DNA of 45,344 bases from Bacteroidota bacterium (GTDB lineage: Bacteria; Bacteroidota; Ignavibacteria; UBA10030). The notes below the pieces were generated by a model. The model was given only the letters and a program-made list of their open reading frames with translations. It ran no database searches and was not told the origin of the DNA. The stretch covers positions 1-45,344 of the forward strand of contig JALONQ010000030.1 in assembly GCA_025454835.1 (NCBI GenBank), written 5' to 3'. A program made the translations under genes and the position numbers. This document shows positions 1-7,083 of this stretch, piece after piece (position 1 is the stretch's first letter; each line of letters starts with the position of its first letter).

Positions 1-122
1 CCCGGTTCTCTCAGGGAAAAAGATGAACGCTGATGACGCAGAAGAAAAGGATGACCGCAGATCAAGATCCTTCGATCAGCGTAAATCTCCTTTTTCAGCG
101 TCATCTGCGTTCCCGGTTCTCT
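1..122. repeat. Imperfect 38-bp inverted repeat with flanking 11-bp direct repeat
   Basis: Bases 26-63 and 74-111 form an inverted repeat matching at about 28 of 38 positions around a 10-base loop. The outer ends are AACGCTGATGACGC and the complement of GCGTCATCTGCGTT. The 11-mer CCCGGTTCTCT occurs at 1-11 and again at 112-122, directly after the right arm. The stop codon of the neighbouring GxxExxY gene (76-78) lies inside the right arm, so the last residues of that protein are written by the repeat. A related solitary hairpin occurs at 34861-34930. Confidence 0.75.
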
Positions 123-513
123 TTCTTAGGCCGGACTTTCGCTCATTCGCAAATACCTTGCGCCGGACTTCAGGCTTGGGGCCGAAATTCAACAACAGCC
201 CGACTTCGACATCCGTTGCGCGCAGATAGTTGATCAATTGATATTCATGGTCCACAACAAGGTGTTCCACCGCCTTGATCTCGACAATGACCTTCTGATC
301 CACGAGGATGTCGGCCGCGTAATTGCCGACGATGTAGCCATGATACTGAACGGAGATCGGCATCTGTCGAACAGCGGGCAGCTCACACTCGCGAAGTCGT
401 ATCATCAATGACTGCTCGTAGACTTTCTCCAAGAAACCATATCCCAACTCGTTGTAGACCTCATAGAAACACCGGATGACCCGTTCGGTCAATTGCTCGT
501 GCAGGTAGGACAT
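76..513 (-). CDS. GxxExxY family protein (predicted PD-(D/E)XK nuclease-like)
   Basis: This 145-residue protein matches the GxxExxY family, small proteins of unproved function predicted to have a PD-(D/E)XK nuclease-like fold. The naming motif is visible as GYGFLEKVYEQSL near residues 22-34. The core follows with YAADILVDQKVIVEIKA, where the Asp and the E-x-K resemble the nuclease metal site, and then the usual QLINYLRATDVEVGLLLNFG. The start is set at the ATG before SYLHEQ, since residues upstream are not family-like. An ATG four codons earlier would add MGGG. A run of nine G sits at 515-523 between these two ATGs and may act as Shine-Dalgarno sequence or as a slippage tract. The C-terminal tail (about 11 residues) is encoded by the flanking inverted repeat, which suggests the gene and repeat move or spread together. 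Biological role unknown. Confidence 0.85.
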   Translation of the reverse strand: MSYLHEQLTERVIRCFYEVYNELGYGFLEKVYEQSLMIRLRECELPAVRQMPISVQYHGYIVGNYAADILVDQKVIVEIKAVEHLVVDHEYQLINYLRATDVEVGLLLNFGPKPEVRRKVFANERKSGLRKRTGNADDAEKGDLR

Positions 514-514
514 A

Positions 515-523
515 CCCCCCCCC
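515..523 (-). promoter_or_regulatory. G9 tract immediately 5' of the GxxExxY start
   Basis: Nine consecutive G on the minus strand end two bases from the ATG at 513. Such a tract can serve as a degenerate ribosome binding site and is prone to length change. The GIY-YIG gene at 22264-22593 has a similar G8 tract. Confidence 0.5.
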
Positions 524-629
524 ATGGAGATCGGTAGGGGATGATACGGAGCAGGAGGGAGAGATGGAAGGAGCCGCCGAACCGGGATCAGTCCGGGCAA
601 TCAAGGTTTGTTGCGTTGCTCGAGTCCGA

Positions 630-1631
630 CTAGCGGCGGTTCACGTCCGAAAGCCTCAGGGCCGTCGCGGGCACGAAGTAAATGTCCTCCTGCCCGTTCC
701 CGGCTTCGTTGCGTGTTCGGCGAATGTCGTCGAGTGTTTTCGTCGAAGACCAGTACGAGCCTTGAGCCGGTCGCCGGCTGGAAAAGAGCAGGAAGGACCC
801 GTCAGGCGACACCCACGGACAGTAATCGAGCGACTTCGAATTGATCTCGGGTCCGAGGATCCGGGCCGCCCCCCAGCTTCCGTCGGCGAGCCGCTCCGAG
901 ATGTAGATGTCGCCGCCGCCGATCTGATCGGCCCGACCGAAAGACGAGAAGAGGATGAATCGCTCGTCCGGGTCGACGAATGCGTTGAACTCTCCCTTTG
1001 TAGAATTGACGCCTGGACCGAGATTCACCGCTGCTCCAAATCCCTTTTCCAGTCGCTCGAATTTGAAGATATCCTCCCCACCGAGTGTACCGTCGATCTC
1101 TGCCGTCACATACAGGTCCCCACGACGGGTCGCTGAGGCATAAAACTCATTCTTGGCGGTATTGACGGGCGAACCGACGTTGACGGGATCGCCCCAACCA
1201 TTTCCGCGTCGCTCGACATACCATATGTCATAGTCCTTTGGCGGACCGTCTCCGGTGATAGGACGATTCGACGCGAAGTAGAGACGCTTCCCGTTTGGAG
1301 CGACAAAGGCCTCCACATCGCTGTATCGGCCGGAAAACGGAACGACCTCCGGCGTGCTCCAACCCGATGGCCCAAGCTTCGTCGCGACGATGGCACCATA
1401 CGGTCCGGTCCAGACGGAGTAGTAGAACTCCTTTCCGTCGGCCGTGAAGCAACCGTCTCGTTCGCCCAGGCCCGTTGAAATGAACCCTGGAGCGACGAGC
1501 TGAACCGTATCTGGCGCGATCAAGCCGAAGAACGGAGCGGAAGATGGGGCTTGCCCGGGCGCAGCATGCGAACAGAGCATGGTGCACACGGCAACGAGGG
1601 ACAACAGATGTGTCCGGTCCGTTGAGCGCAT
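630..1631 (-). CDS. Exported PD40 (TolB-like) beta-propeller protein
   Basis: The 333-residue protein starts with a basic N-terminus and a hydrophobic stretch (HLLSLVAVCTMLCSHAAPG), a probable Sec signal peptide. The rest consists of repeated blades with PD40/WD40-like signatures: FTADGKEFYYSVW, VAPNGKRLYFASNRP, VDPDERFILFSSFG and VSPDGSFLLFSSRRP. Each ends in a 'D-(I/L)-(W/F/Y)' strand such as DYDIWYVERR, EDIFKFERL and GDIYISERL. Such propellers usually bind proteins or glycans in the periplasm or at the surface. No catalytic motif is visible. It is transcribed away from trmO with a 70-base gap and may be in the same minus-strand unit. The family is clear; the ligand and role are unknown. 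Confidence 0.8.
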   Translation of the reverse strand: MRSTDRTHLLSLVAVCTMLCSHAAPGQAPSSAPFFGLIAPDTVQLVAPGFISTGLGERDGCFTADGKEFYYSVWTGPYGAIVATKLGPSGWSTPEVVPFSGRYSDVEAFVAPNGKRLYFASNRPITGDGPPKDYDIWYVERRGNGWGDPVNVGSPVNTAKNEFYASATRRGDLYVTAEIDGTLGGEDIFKFERLEKGFGAAVNLGPGVNSTKGEFNAFVDPDERFILFSSFGRADQIGGGDIYISERLADGSWGAARILGPEINSKSLDYCPWVSPDGSFLLFSSRRPAQGSYWSSTKTLDDIRRTRNEAGNGQEDIYFVPATALRLSDVNRR

Positions 1632-1701
1632 AGCGGCCTCTCAGATCGATGGAAAAGCGTGATCGGTAGATCGGAATGTGTACGGCGCGAACGGCCAGTG
1701 G

Positions 1702-2415
1702 TTACACGCGCTGAGCGCCAATCACGTCGATACGGTTGGCCGTGACACGGTAGGTGAGTCGCCACCGCTTCACCGCGATCACCCAGGAACCGTCGGGCCG
1801 AGCCTTGATGCGGCGATACGCGTGAGGAAATGGGTCGCGGGAAAGTGTCTGCCGGACGTAGTCCCTGAGAGTTGAACGCTCCACCGCCGGCAATGACGTC
1901 AGTGCCCGATTGGCCGGGTGGGTGAAGACGACACGGTGGGTCGGCGGAGTGCGTTCATGCGTCTCCCCGATCCATCCGGCCTTCGCCCGGGGGTATGCTT
2001 CCGCGTGGGGTACGTAGGGCTTGATGTCGAGGATCGGTGTGCCGTCCAGAAGGTCAGGATTCTCAACGAGGATCGTCCGGCCTTTCACGGAGAGCAGTTT
2101 GCAGAGAGACAGTCCGATGGGATTCGGCCGATGCGGTGACCGCGTGGCGAAGAGGCCGCGTTTGGTCCTGTCGCTGACCGGCGGAAGGACTTTGGGCTTC
2201 CAGCCCTTGGCCTGGTCGAACCAGAACAGGACCCAGACATAGCCGAATCCATCGAGGTCGTGCAGAGCTTGCTCGAAATTCGATCTCGGGTTGAGCGTGA
2301 TGACGCCCACGGACCTCGACCTGGACGTTGCCGGCTGCCGCGGAGCGGAGTATTTCGACGTGTGCGGAGTGCGGATCACGCCAATAGGGCGGCACTCCAG
2401 ATTTCTATTGTTCAT
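1702..2415 (-). CDS. trmO: tRNA (N6-threonylcarbamoyladenosine37-N6)-methyltransferase TrmO
   Basis: TrmO (also TsaA or YaeB) uses S-adenosylmethionine to methylate t6A37 of certain tRNAs. The 237-residue length matches the E. coli enzyme (about 235). Visible family marks are the opening PIGVIRTPH, PRQP near residue 26, the DLDGFGYVWVLFWF strand, the hallmark FATRSPHRPNPIGLS loop, LLDGTPILDIKPYVP, and a C-terminal domain ending in KRWRLTYRVTANRIDVIGAQRV. The start is the ATG at 2415, which puts IGVIR at the position usual for the family; residues upstream in the same frame are not TrmO-like. An intrinsic-terminator-like hairpin with a T-run lies only about 15 bases upstream of this start. Confidence 0.93.
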   Translation of the reverse strand: MNNRNLECRPIGVIRTPHTSKYSAPRQPATSRSRSVGVITLNPRSNFEQALHDLDGFGYVWVLFWFDQAKGWKPKVLPPVSDRTKRGLFATRSPHRPNPIGLSLCKLLSVKGRTILVENPDLLDGTPILDIKPYVPHAEAYPRAKAGWIGETHERTPPTHRVVFTHPANRALTSLPAVERSTLRDYVRQTLSRDPFPHAYRRIKARPDGSWVIAVKRWRLTYRVTANRIDVIGAQRV

Positions 2416-2835
2416 GCCAGAAGGTATGCAAAAAAGGCCGGGGTCTCCGGCCTTCTGTGTGGGCTTTCCATGGCCTCTTTCCTGACTTCTGCATTCTGAC
2501 TCCCTGATCCCGAAGCCGCCGTTCGACGTATCGGTGATCGCTTCGCGATCGGATCTCACAGGTCTCCGGCAATCTCACCAGCATCGACTCCGTGATCTCC
2601 GCGAACTTGGTCCCGCCCCGTCGGGTCCCAGAGAACGGAAGAAGGGATTCCCATCCGTGCGAATTGGGCTTGAGTAATTTGTGGAGGAATGCCAACGCTA
2701 GATGACCTATGGCCCATATGCCGCGTATTCTGCCAACCTGAGACAGGCAGTTTCCGCAAGATGTGGCAGGGAAATTGAAGGGAAATTGCGGCGTCAGTGT
2801 CCGCTTCTTCCCAAGACACATCCAGGAGCAAAGCC
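2416..2835. other. 420-base gap without a gene
   Basis: No convincing gene is seen. The gap holds the minus-strand terminator-like hairpin at 2430-2454, a short perfect inverted repeat GATCGC-TTC-GCGATC at 2536-2550, and weak period-7 repeat traces (ttctgcattctgactccctg) near 2487-2506. The Shine-Dalgarno AGGAGC of the DUF362 gene is at 2824-2829. The overlapping reading frames on both strands have no recognisable protein features. Confidence 0.5.
2430..2454 (-). terminator. Terminator-like hairpin in the trmO leader
   Basis: The perfect stem AAGGCCGG/CCGGCCTT (2434-2441 and 2447-2454) has a 5-base loop. On the minus strand it is followed by six T (2435-2430). It lies about 15 bases before the trmO ATG, and no minus-strand gene is seen upstream for it to terminate. 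It may be a leader attenuator or the terminator of an unseen short transcript. Confidence 0.7.
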
Positions 2836-3786
2836 ATGAATCGGCGTTCCTTCCTTCGCAACAGCCTTGCCCTCCCGGCCATGGCCGGCGCCTTACCAGG
2901 GATTCTGAGGGCCGGATCCCCAATCCCGAATCCCGATTCCCCAATACCCATTCCCCAATCTCCGATTCCCGCTGCTTCTCCCTACCACCTCGTCGCCGTC
3001 AAAGGGGGCGAGCCCGACGTCATGTTCACGAAGGGAATCGAGGCACTCGGCGGCATGTCGATGTTTGTCAAGAAGGGACAGAAGGTGGTGGTGAAGCCGA
3101 ACATCGGCTGGGATGTGCCTCCGGAGCGCGCGGGGAACACGAACCCCAAGCTCGTCGAAGAGATCGTGAAGCAATGCTACCAAGCCGGAGCGAAGGAGGT
3201 CTACGTCTTCGACAACACTTGCGACAACTGGGAACGCTGCTACCGGAACAGCGGCATTGAAAGAGCGGTGAAGAACGCGAACGGCAAGATCGCGCCAGGC
3301 AACTCCTCCGGCTACTACCAGGAAGTGAAGATCCCCAACGGCCAGTCATTGAAGGATGCGAAGGTCCATGAGCTGCTGCTGGGTGCCGACGTCGTCATCA
3401 ACGTCCCCATTCTCAAGGACCACGGCGGAGCGCGGCTCACGATGTCGATGAAGAACCTCATGGGGGTCGTGTGGGACCGCCGTTACTGGCACCGTAACGA
3501 CCTTCACCAGTGCATCGCAGATTTTGCCACGTATCATAAGCCCACGCTCAACGTTCTCGACGCGTACTATGTGATGAAGCAGAACGGTCCGCGCGGGGTT
3601 TCCGTCGACGACGTCGTGCAAATGAAGTCGCTTCTGATCTCCACCGACATGGTGGCGATCGACGCGGCCGGGGCGAAGCTGCTGGGGTTCGATCCCGCTG
3701 ACGTCAGGTACATCGGGCTGGCCGAGGCCGCGAAGGTTGGGCGAAGCGATCTGAGCGCGATGAACATCAAGCGGATCTCCATATGA
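2836..3786 (+). CDS. Tat-exported DUF362 domain protein
   Basis: The 316-residue protein begins with a twin-arginine signal (NRRSFLRNSLALPAMAG). DUF362 follows: VVVKPNIGWDVPPERAGNTNP, then a segment around GADVVINVPILKDHGGARLTMSMKNLMGVVW, then DMVAIDAAGAKLLGFDPADVRYIGLAEAAKVG. DUF362 proteins are often found with iron-sulphur proteins and may carry or handle Fe-S clusters, but the activity is unproved. The start ATG at 2836 has AGGAGC 7 bases upstream. Between signal and domain, residues 27-48 form a heptapeptide repeat (SPIPNPD, SPIPIPQ, SPIPAAS) encoded by a 7-bp DNA repeat, unusual for this family. The next gene (3916) encodes a polyferredoxin, supporting a joint redox role at the membrane. 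Confidence 0.87.
   Translation: MNRRSFLRNSLALPAMAGALPGILRAGSPIPNPDSPIPIPQSPIPAASPYHLVAVKGGEPDVMFTKGIEALGGMSMFVKKGQKVVVKPNIGWDVPPERAGNTNPKLVEEIVKQCYQAGAKEVYVFDNTCDNWERCYRNSGIERAVKNANGKIAPGNSSGYYQEVKIPNGQSLKDAKVHELLLGADVVINVPILKDHGGARLTMSMKNLMGVVWDRRYWHRNDLHQCIADFATYHKPTLNVLDAYYVMKQNGPRGVSVDDVVQMKSLLISTDMVAIDAAGAKLLGFDPADVRYIGLAEAAKVGRSDLSAMNIKRISI
2918..2975 (+). repeat. Period-7 array (CCCCAAT/CCCGATT units) inside the DUF362 gene
   Basis: Seven-base units CCCCAAT, CCCGAAT, CCCGATT, CCCCAAT, ACCCATT and CCCCAAT follow each other, then decay. Because 21 bases equal seven codons, the array yields a heptapeptide repeat in the protein. Confidence 0.75.
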
Positions 3787-3795
3787 GAACATAAG

Positions 3796-3912
3796 GGTGA
3801 ATGGTGAATGGGGAATGGTGATTGGGAAAGCGGAGTCCGTTGAGAACACGGCCATGCTTTCTCCATATTCCATACTCCATACTCCTGTCTCCACGCTCCG
3901 TTCTCTCCACGC
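3796..3912. repeat. Two period-7 arrays between the DUF362 and polyferredoxin genes
   Basis: GGTGAAT, GGTGAAT, GGGGAAT and GGTGATT run from 3796 to 3823. A second array from about 3862 reads TCCATAT, TCCATAC, TCCATAC, TCCTGTC, TCCACGC and TCCGTTC. It ends just before the polyferredoxin start at 3916. Confidence 0.75.
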
Positions 3913-3915
3913 CCC

Positions 3916-5475
3916 ATGCACCCCCTCCGCCGCACACGCCTCGTCGTCTCCACCGTCATGGCCGTCGCCGTGGCGGCGATCTTTCTCGACGTCGGCCACG
4001 TCATCCCATCGTCGTGGACCCGCCTCATCCTCTCCCTGCAATTCGGACCCGCGGTGTTGAACGCCTTGACCGGCGCTGGCGTCGCCATCGGTGGACTGGC
4101 ATTCGTGCTCTTGCTGACCATCCTGTTCGGCCGCGTCTACTGTTCACACCTCTGTCCTCTCGGCGTTCTACAGGATATCGTCATCTGGTTCCGACAGCAG
4201 GTGATGAAGCATCGGAAGTTCCCGTATGCGACGCCGATGTATCGATGGCACTATACGATCACGGCGGCGGTGATCGCCCTGGCCCTCGGCGGAAGCATGG
4301 CGGCGGTCGACCTGCTCGAGCCCTACAGCAATGCGGGGCGCATCCTGACAGACCTCGTGCGTCCAGCGCTCATGCTGGCGAACAATGGGGCGGCCCTCGT
4401 TGTGGGACTCACCCAGCAGGACTGGCTGCAGCTGATGCCCATCGCCGTGCCCCATTGGACGACGCTGGCGGGCGTCGTCGGGTTCACGGTGTTCATCGTC
4501 GTCTTGTCCTATCGATCGGGGCGGCTCTTCTGCAATCTCCTCTGTCCGGTCGGAGGCCTCCTCAGTCTCCTCTCGCATCGGCCGGCATTTGCCATTCGGA
4601 TACGGGGCACAGCATGCATCGACTGCGGCTTGTGCGAGCGGGTGTGCCGGGCCCAGTGTATCGACAGTGACCGAAGGACGATTGACACGGCGGCGTGCGT
4701 GGGTTGTTTCGACTGCCTGACCGCCTGTCCGACGCACGGGATGGAGTTCACGTGGAAGAAGAAGAGAATTGAGCGCCATGGACCAGGGGGCCTGGAGCAA
4801 GGAGACCGTTCGCAGCGGAGGAGGGTGTTGGTTTCGATCGCTGCGATCGGCAGTGCTTGGCTGTTGCCGAAGAGGACGGAGGCAGAGTTGCAGTCGATCT
4901 ACGATGCCGCGAAGTCGCGGCCGGCCGTTCCGCCGGGCGGGGCGTCGCAGGACCGCTTTAGCAACCTCTGCACCTCATGTCATCTCTGCGTCGCGGCATG
5001 TCCGACACAGGTGATCCAGCCGGCGGCGCTCGAGTACGGATGGGCCGGCCTCTTTCAGCCGAAGATGGACTATGCCGTGAACTACTGCACGTTCGATTGT
5101 GTGGCGTGCGGAGAGGTGTGCCCCACCGGAGCACTTCTGCCTCTGTCGCTCGACGCAAAACATGTTCTGCAGCTCGGGACGGTGGTCTTCGTCAAGGAGG
5201 ATTGCGTCGTCGAGGCGAAGAAGAAGGACTGCGGCGCTTGTGCAGAGCACTGTCCGACGAAAGCGGTGAGGATGGTGCCGTTCGAAGGGAAGCTGCGGAT
5301 CCCGGAAGTGGACAACCAGTACTGCATTGGATGCGGTGCGTGCGAGCACGCCTGTCCCACCATTCCGCGACGGGCGATCTATGTCGACCCGCTTGCCGTC
5401 CACGGCGTCGCCAAGGTCCGCCCACAAGAACGCCTGGCGCCGGTCCAAGCGACGCCGGAGGAGTTTCCGTTCTGA
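3916..5475 (+). CDS. Membrane polyferredoxin, NapH/NosR-like plus NapG/MauM-like 4Fe-4S protein
   Basis: The 519-residue protein has an N-terminal membrane half and a C-terminal ferredoxin half. Helices are visible near residues 9-30, 50-75, 108-130 and 180-205. Each is followed by a NapH/NosR-type Cys pair: YCSHLCPLG after the second helix and FCNLLCPVG after the fourth. Then come CIDCGLCERVC and CVGCFDCLTACP. A basic patch leads to a further hydrophobic segment (VLVSIAAIGSAWLLP), after which a NapG/MauM-like part carries CTSCHLCVAACP, CTFDCVACGEVCP, CGACAEHCP and CIGCGACEHACP, enough for several 4Fe-4S clusters. Known relatives move electrons between the quinone pool and periplasmic redox enzymes. 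Being next to the DUF362 gene suggests the two work together. The redox partner is not known. Confidence 0.87.
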   Translation: MHPLRRTRLVVSTVMAVAVAAIFLDVGHVIPSSWTRLILSLQFGPAVLNALTGAGVAIGGLAFVLLLTILFGRVYCSHLCPLGVLQDIVIWFRQQVMKHRKFPYATPMYRWHYTITAAVIALALGGSMAAVDLLEPYSNAGRILTDLVRPALMLANNGAALVVGLTQQDWLQLMPIAVPHWTTLAGVVGFTVFIVVLSYRSGRLFCNLLCPVGGLLSLLSHRPAFAIRIRGTACIDCGLCERVCRAQCIDSDRRTIDTAACVGCFDCLTACPTHGMEFTWKKKRIERHGPGGLEQGDRSQRRRVLVSIAAIGSAWLLPKRTEAELQSIYDAAKSRPAVPPGGASQDRFSNLCTSCHLCVAACPTQVIQPAALEYGWAGLFQPKMDYAVNYCTFDCVACGEVCPTGALLPLSLDAKHVLQLGTVVFVKEDCVVEAKKKDCGACAEHCPTKAVRMVPFEGKLRIPEVDNQYCIGCGACEHACPTIPRRAIYVDPLAVHGVAKVRPQERLAPVQATPEEFPF

Positions 5476-5482
5476 GGTGTCA

Positions 5483-5535
5483 CTGATCTCTTGGCCCTTG
5501 GCACTTGCTGTTGATCACTGGCGCTTGGAGTTTCA
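5483..5535. repeat. Weak period-7 array after the polyferredoxin gene
   Basis: Units CTCTTGG, CCCTTGG, CACTTGC, TGTTGAT, CACTGGC and GCTTGGA can be read in sequence. The period is clear in the first three units and decays after that. Confidence 0.5.
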
Positions 5536-5559
5536 CGCCCCTTCCGCGACTCGGCTTCC

Positions 5560-6186
5560 CTACGAGTTCTCTTCCCTCCTCAACCGCTTGTAGATCACGT
5601 AGCGTCCTTCGATCATGATCGGGTGCGTGGCCTGACCCAGTCCGACGGACGTGATCGCCATTTGGACCGGAAGTGGGAAATCCTTGAGCGGGCGCGGACC
5701 GAGGTACCCTGAATCTTGCGCCGTTGGCCCCAGTGAATAGCGCATGGCCAACGATCCGAAATCCCGGCCATCCGACAGAAGAGCATAGATCGAATCCGCC
5801 AATGAGCGGGTGGCCACGATGATCTCAGCCAAGGGGATGGGGTGTGCTTCGGCGAATCGGAGCGTCACGGGGAAGCGGACCCAGGCAGGTACGGGGCGGC
5901 CGTTCTGGAGCGCCGGCGAGAAGCGCCAGCCCCGGATCGCCAGCACGGCCAGTGAATCCCACAGGTCGTCCCCTGTGCGAGGGGATATCTGAGCCGCGCG
6001 AACGGTGCCGTCATCCGAGATGAGGGCGCGCACATTGATGCGAATGCTGTACGGGACGTCAGACGGATACACGGGGAGAAAGACGTCGCCGATCGGAGTT
6101 GGGAGGCGTTCGGGAACGATCGTGTCGATCGCTGACCCGCAGCCGTTTGTCACCAGGAAGGCCAACAGCAAGATGCGCACAATCAT
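5560..6186 (-). CDS. Lipoprotein fusing a TonB C-terminal domain to a parvulin-type PPIase domain
   Basis: This 208-residue protein starts with a lipoprotein signal (ILLLAFLVTNGC, lipid Cys at 16). Residues about 45-112 match a TonB C-terminal domain: VRALISDDGTVRAAQIS, then AVLAIRGWRFSPALQNGRPVPAWVRFPVTLRF, the typical 'W-x-F-x-P-A-x-x-x-G-x-P-V' pattern. Residues about 117-203 match a parvulin-type peptidyl-prolyl isomerase: PLAEIIVATRSLADSIYALLSDGRDFGSLAMRYS, a GYLGPRPLKDFP turn, and GLGQATHPIMIEGRYVIYKRL. The usual leading His of parvulin (HILV) is Glu here, so isomerase activity may be lost. The combination in one short lipoprotein is unusual. A periplasmic role in folding or envelope assembly is possible but unproved. 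Confidence 0.75.
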   Translation of the reverse strand: MIVRILLLAFLVTNGCGSAIDTIVPERLPTPIGDVFLPVYPSDVPYSIRINVRALISDDGTVRAAQISPRTGDDLWDSLAVLAIRGWRFSPALQNGRPVPAWVRFPVTLRFAEAHPIPLAEIIVATRSLADSIYALLSDGRDFGSLAMRYSLGPTAQDSGYLGPRPLKDFPLPVQMAITSVGLGQATHPIMIEGRYVIYKRLRREENS

Positions 6187-6286
6187 TTGCGCCTCGATCG
6201 TTCCGCAAGCAACAACGGCATTCGCGCGTCCATTGTCAAGCGGCCTTCCGGAGAGTCCGTCCTGAAAGGTCCGGCACGGATGTCGG

Positions 6287-6886
6287 TCAGAACTTGCCGA
6301 ACCTCAGCGTCAGCACTCCGTTGGCGCCGCCGAGCTTTTCGTTCGTCGTGGCGGGCGTCGTGACTCCGCTGACATACCGGTAGCTCGCGCCGGCTGAGAT
6401 CCGGAAGAACTTCGTGATGTTCAGATGTGCCTGGATCGCCGGTTCGACGACGAAGACTTCGTCGGCCGATCCCAGGTCGCCGCCCCCCATGACGTCCGAC
6501 CGGCGGTATCCGACCCCTCCGGCGCCGACGAGCACCAACACGGACCAATGCATCAGTCGGTCGTAGTGATGGACATACTCCAACTCGAGCCCTCCGTACC
6601 CGAAGTTCAGACGACGATCGCCGGTGGCATGAGGCACGAGCGCGTCGATCGCGCTGACGAGCCCGTACCCACCTCCGCCGATGATAAAGCGGTGCGCGAC
6701 GATCCAGCCGCCGCGGCCGCCGAAGAATACACCGGTGGTACCGTTGATCTGTCCGGCCTTGAGGACGGGGCCCCCGAATCCACCGTGGTCGATATCATTC
6801 TCGCCGAAGATCGTTTCCACGTCCTGAGCGGCGGCGGGTACGGCGATCAGGACGAGGAGGGCGATGAGCGCTGTGCCGAGTTTCAT
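6287..6886 (-). CDS. Exported outer-membrane beta-barrel-like protein, function unknown
   Basis: The 199-residue protein has a clean Sec signal (MKLGTALIALLVLIAVPAAAQ). The rest is Gly-rich alternating beta strands: GGFGGPVLKAGQI, FFGGRGGWIVAHRFIIGGGGYG, LNFGYGGLELEYVHHYDRLMHWSVLVLVGAGGVGYRR and FFRISAGASYRYVSGVTTP. It ends in an aromatic residue within GVLTLRFGKF, as is common for outer-membrane barrels. Similar small barrels are frequent in Bacteroidota and relatives and have no known function. It starts 100 bases upstream of the TonB-C/parvulin gene on the same strand, so the two may be co-transcribed. GAGGGATCCCT precedes the start. Confidence 0.72.
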   Translation of the reverse strand: MKLGTALIALLVLIAVPAAAQDVETIFGENDIDHGGFGGPVLKAGQINGTTGVFFGGRGGWIVAHRFIIGGGGYGLVSAIDALVPHATGDRRLNFGYGGLELEYVHHYDRLMHWSVLVLVGAGGVGYRRSDVMGGGDLGSADEVFVVEPAIQAHLNITKFFRISAGASYRYVSGVTTPATTNEKLGGANGVLTLRFGKF

Positions 6887-7022
6887 AGGGATCCCTCAGG
6901 TGGGACGTATGAAAGGGGGAGGAAACACACTCCCAATGTACACGATGACAAGTAGAATGTTGCATGTCGGTTTCGAGAATGTCACGCCAGCCGCCGTGCA
7001 CAAGCAACGATGTGCGAGTGAT

Positions 7023-7038
7023 TGGCAAGAAATTGCCA
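7023..7038. promoter_or_regulatory. Inverted repeat in a divergent promoter region
   Basis: TGGCAA-GAAA-TTGCCA is a perfect 6-4-6 inverted repeat in the 197-base gap between the divergent barrel and deacetylase genes. An AT-rich stretch (actcatattgatatg) follows it toward the deacetylase, so it may be an operator. No regulator is named by the sequence. Confidence 0.35.
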
Positions 7039-7083
7039 GAATACTCATATTGATATGACTCAGACCTCGACCAGGACATCTCC

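Noticed and set aside
3796-3912. CRISPR array
   Set aside because: Units are 7 bp, tandem and degenerate, with no spacers and no cas genes nearby.
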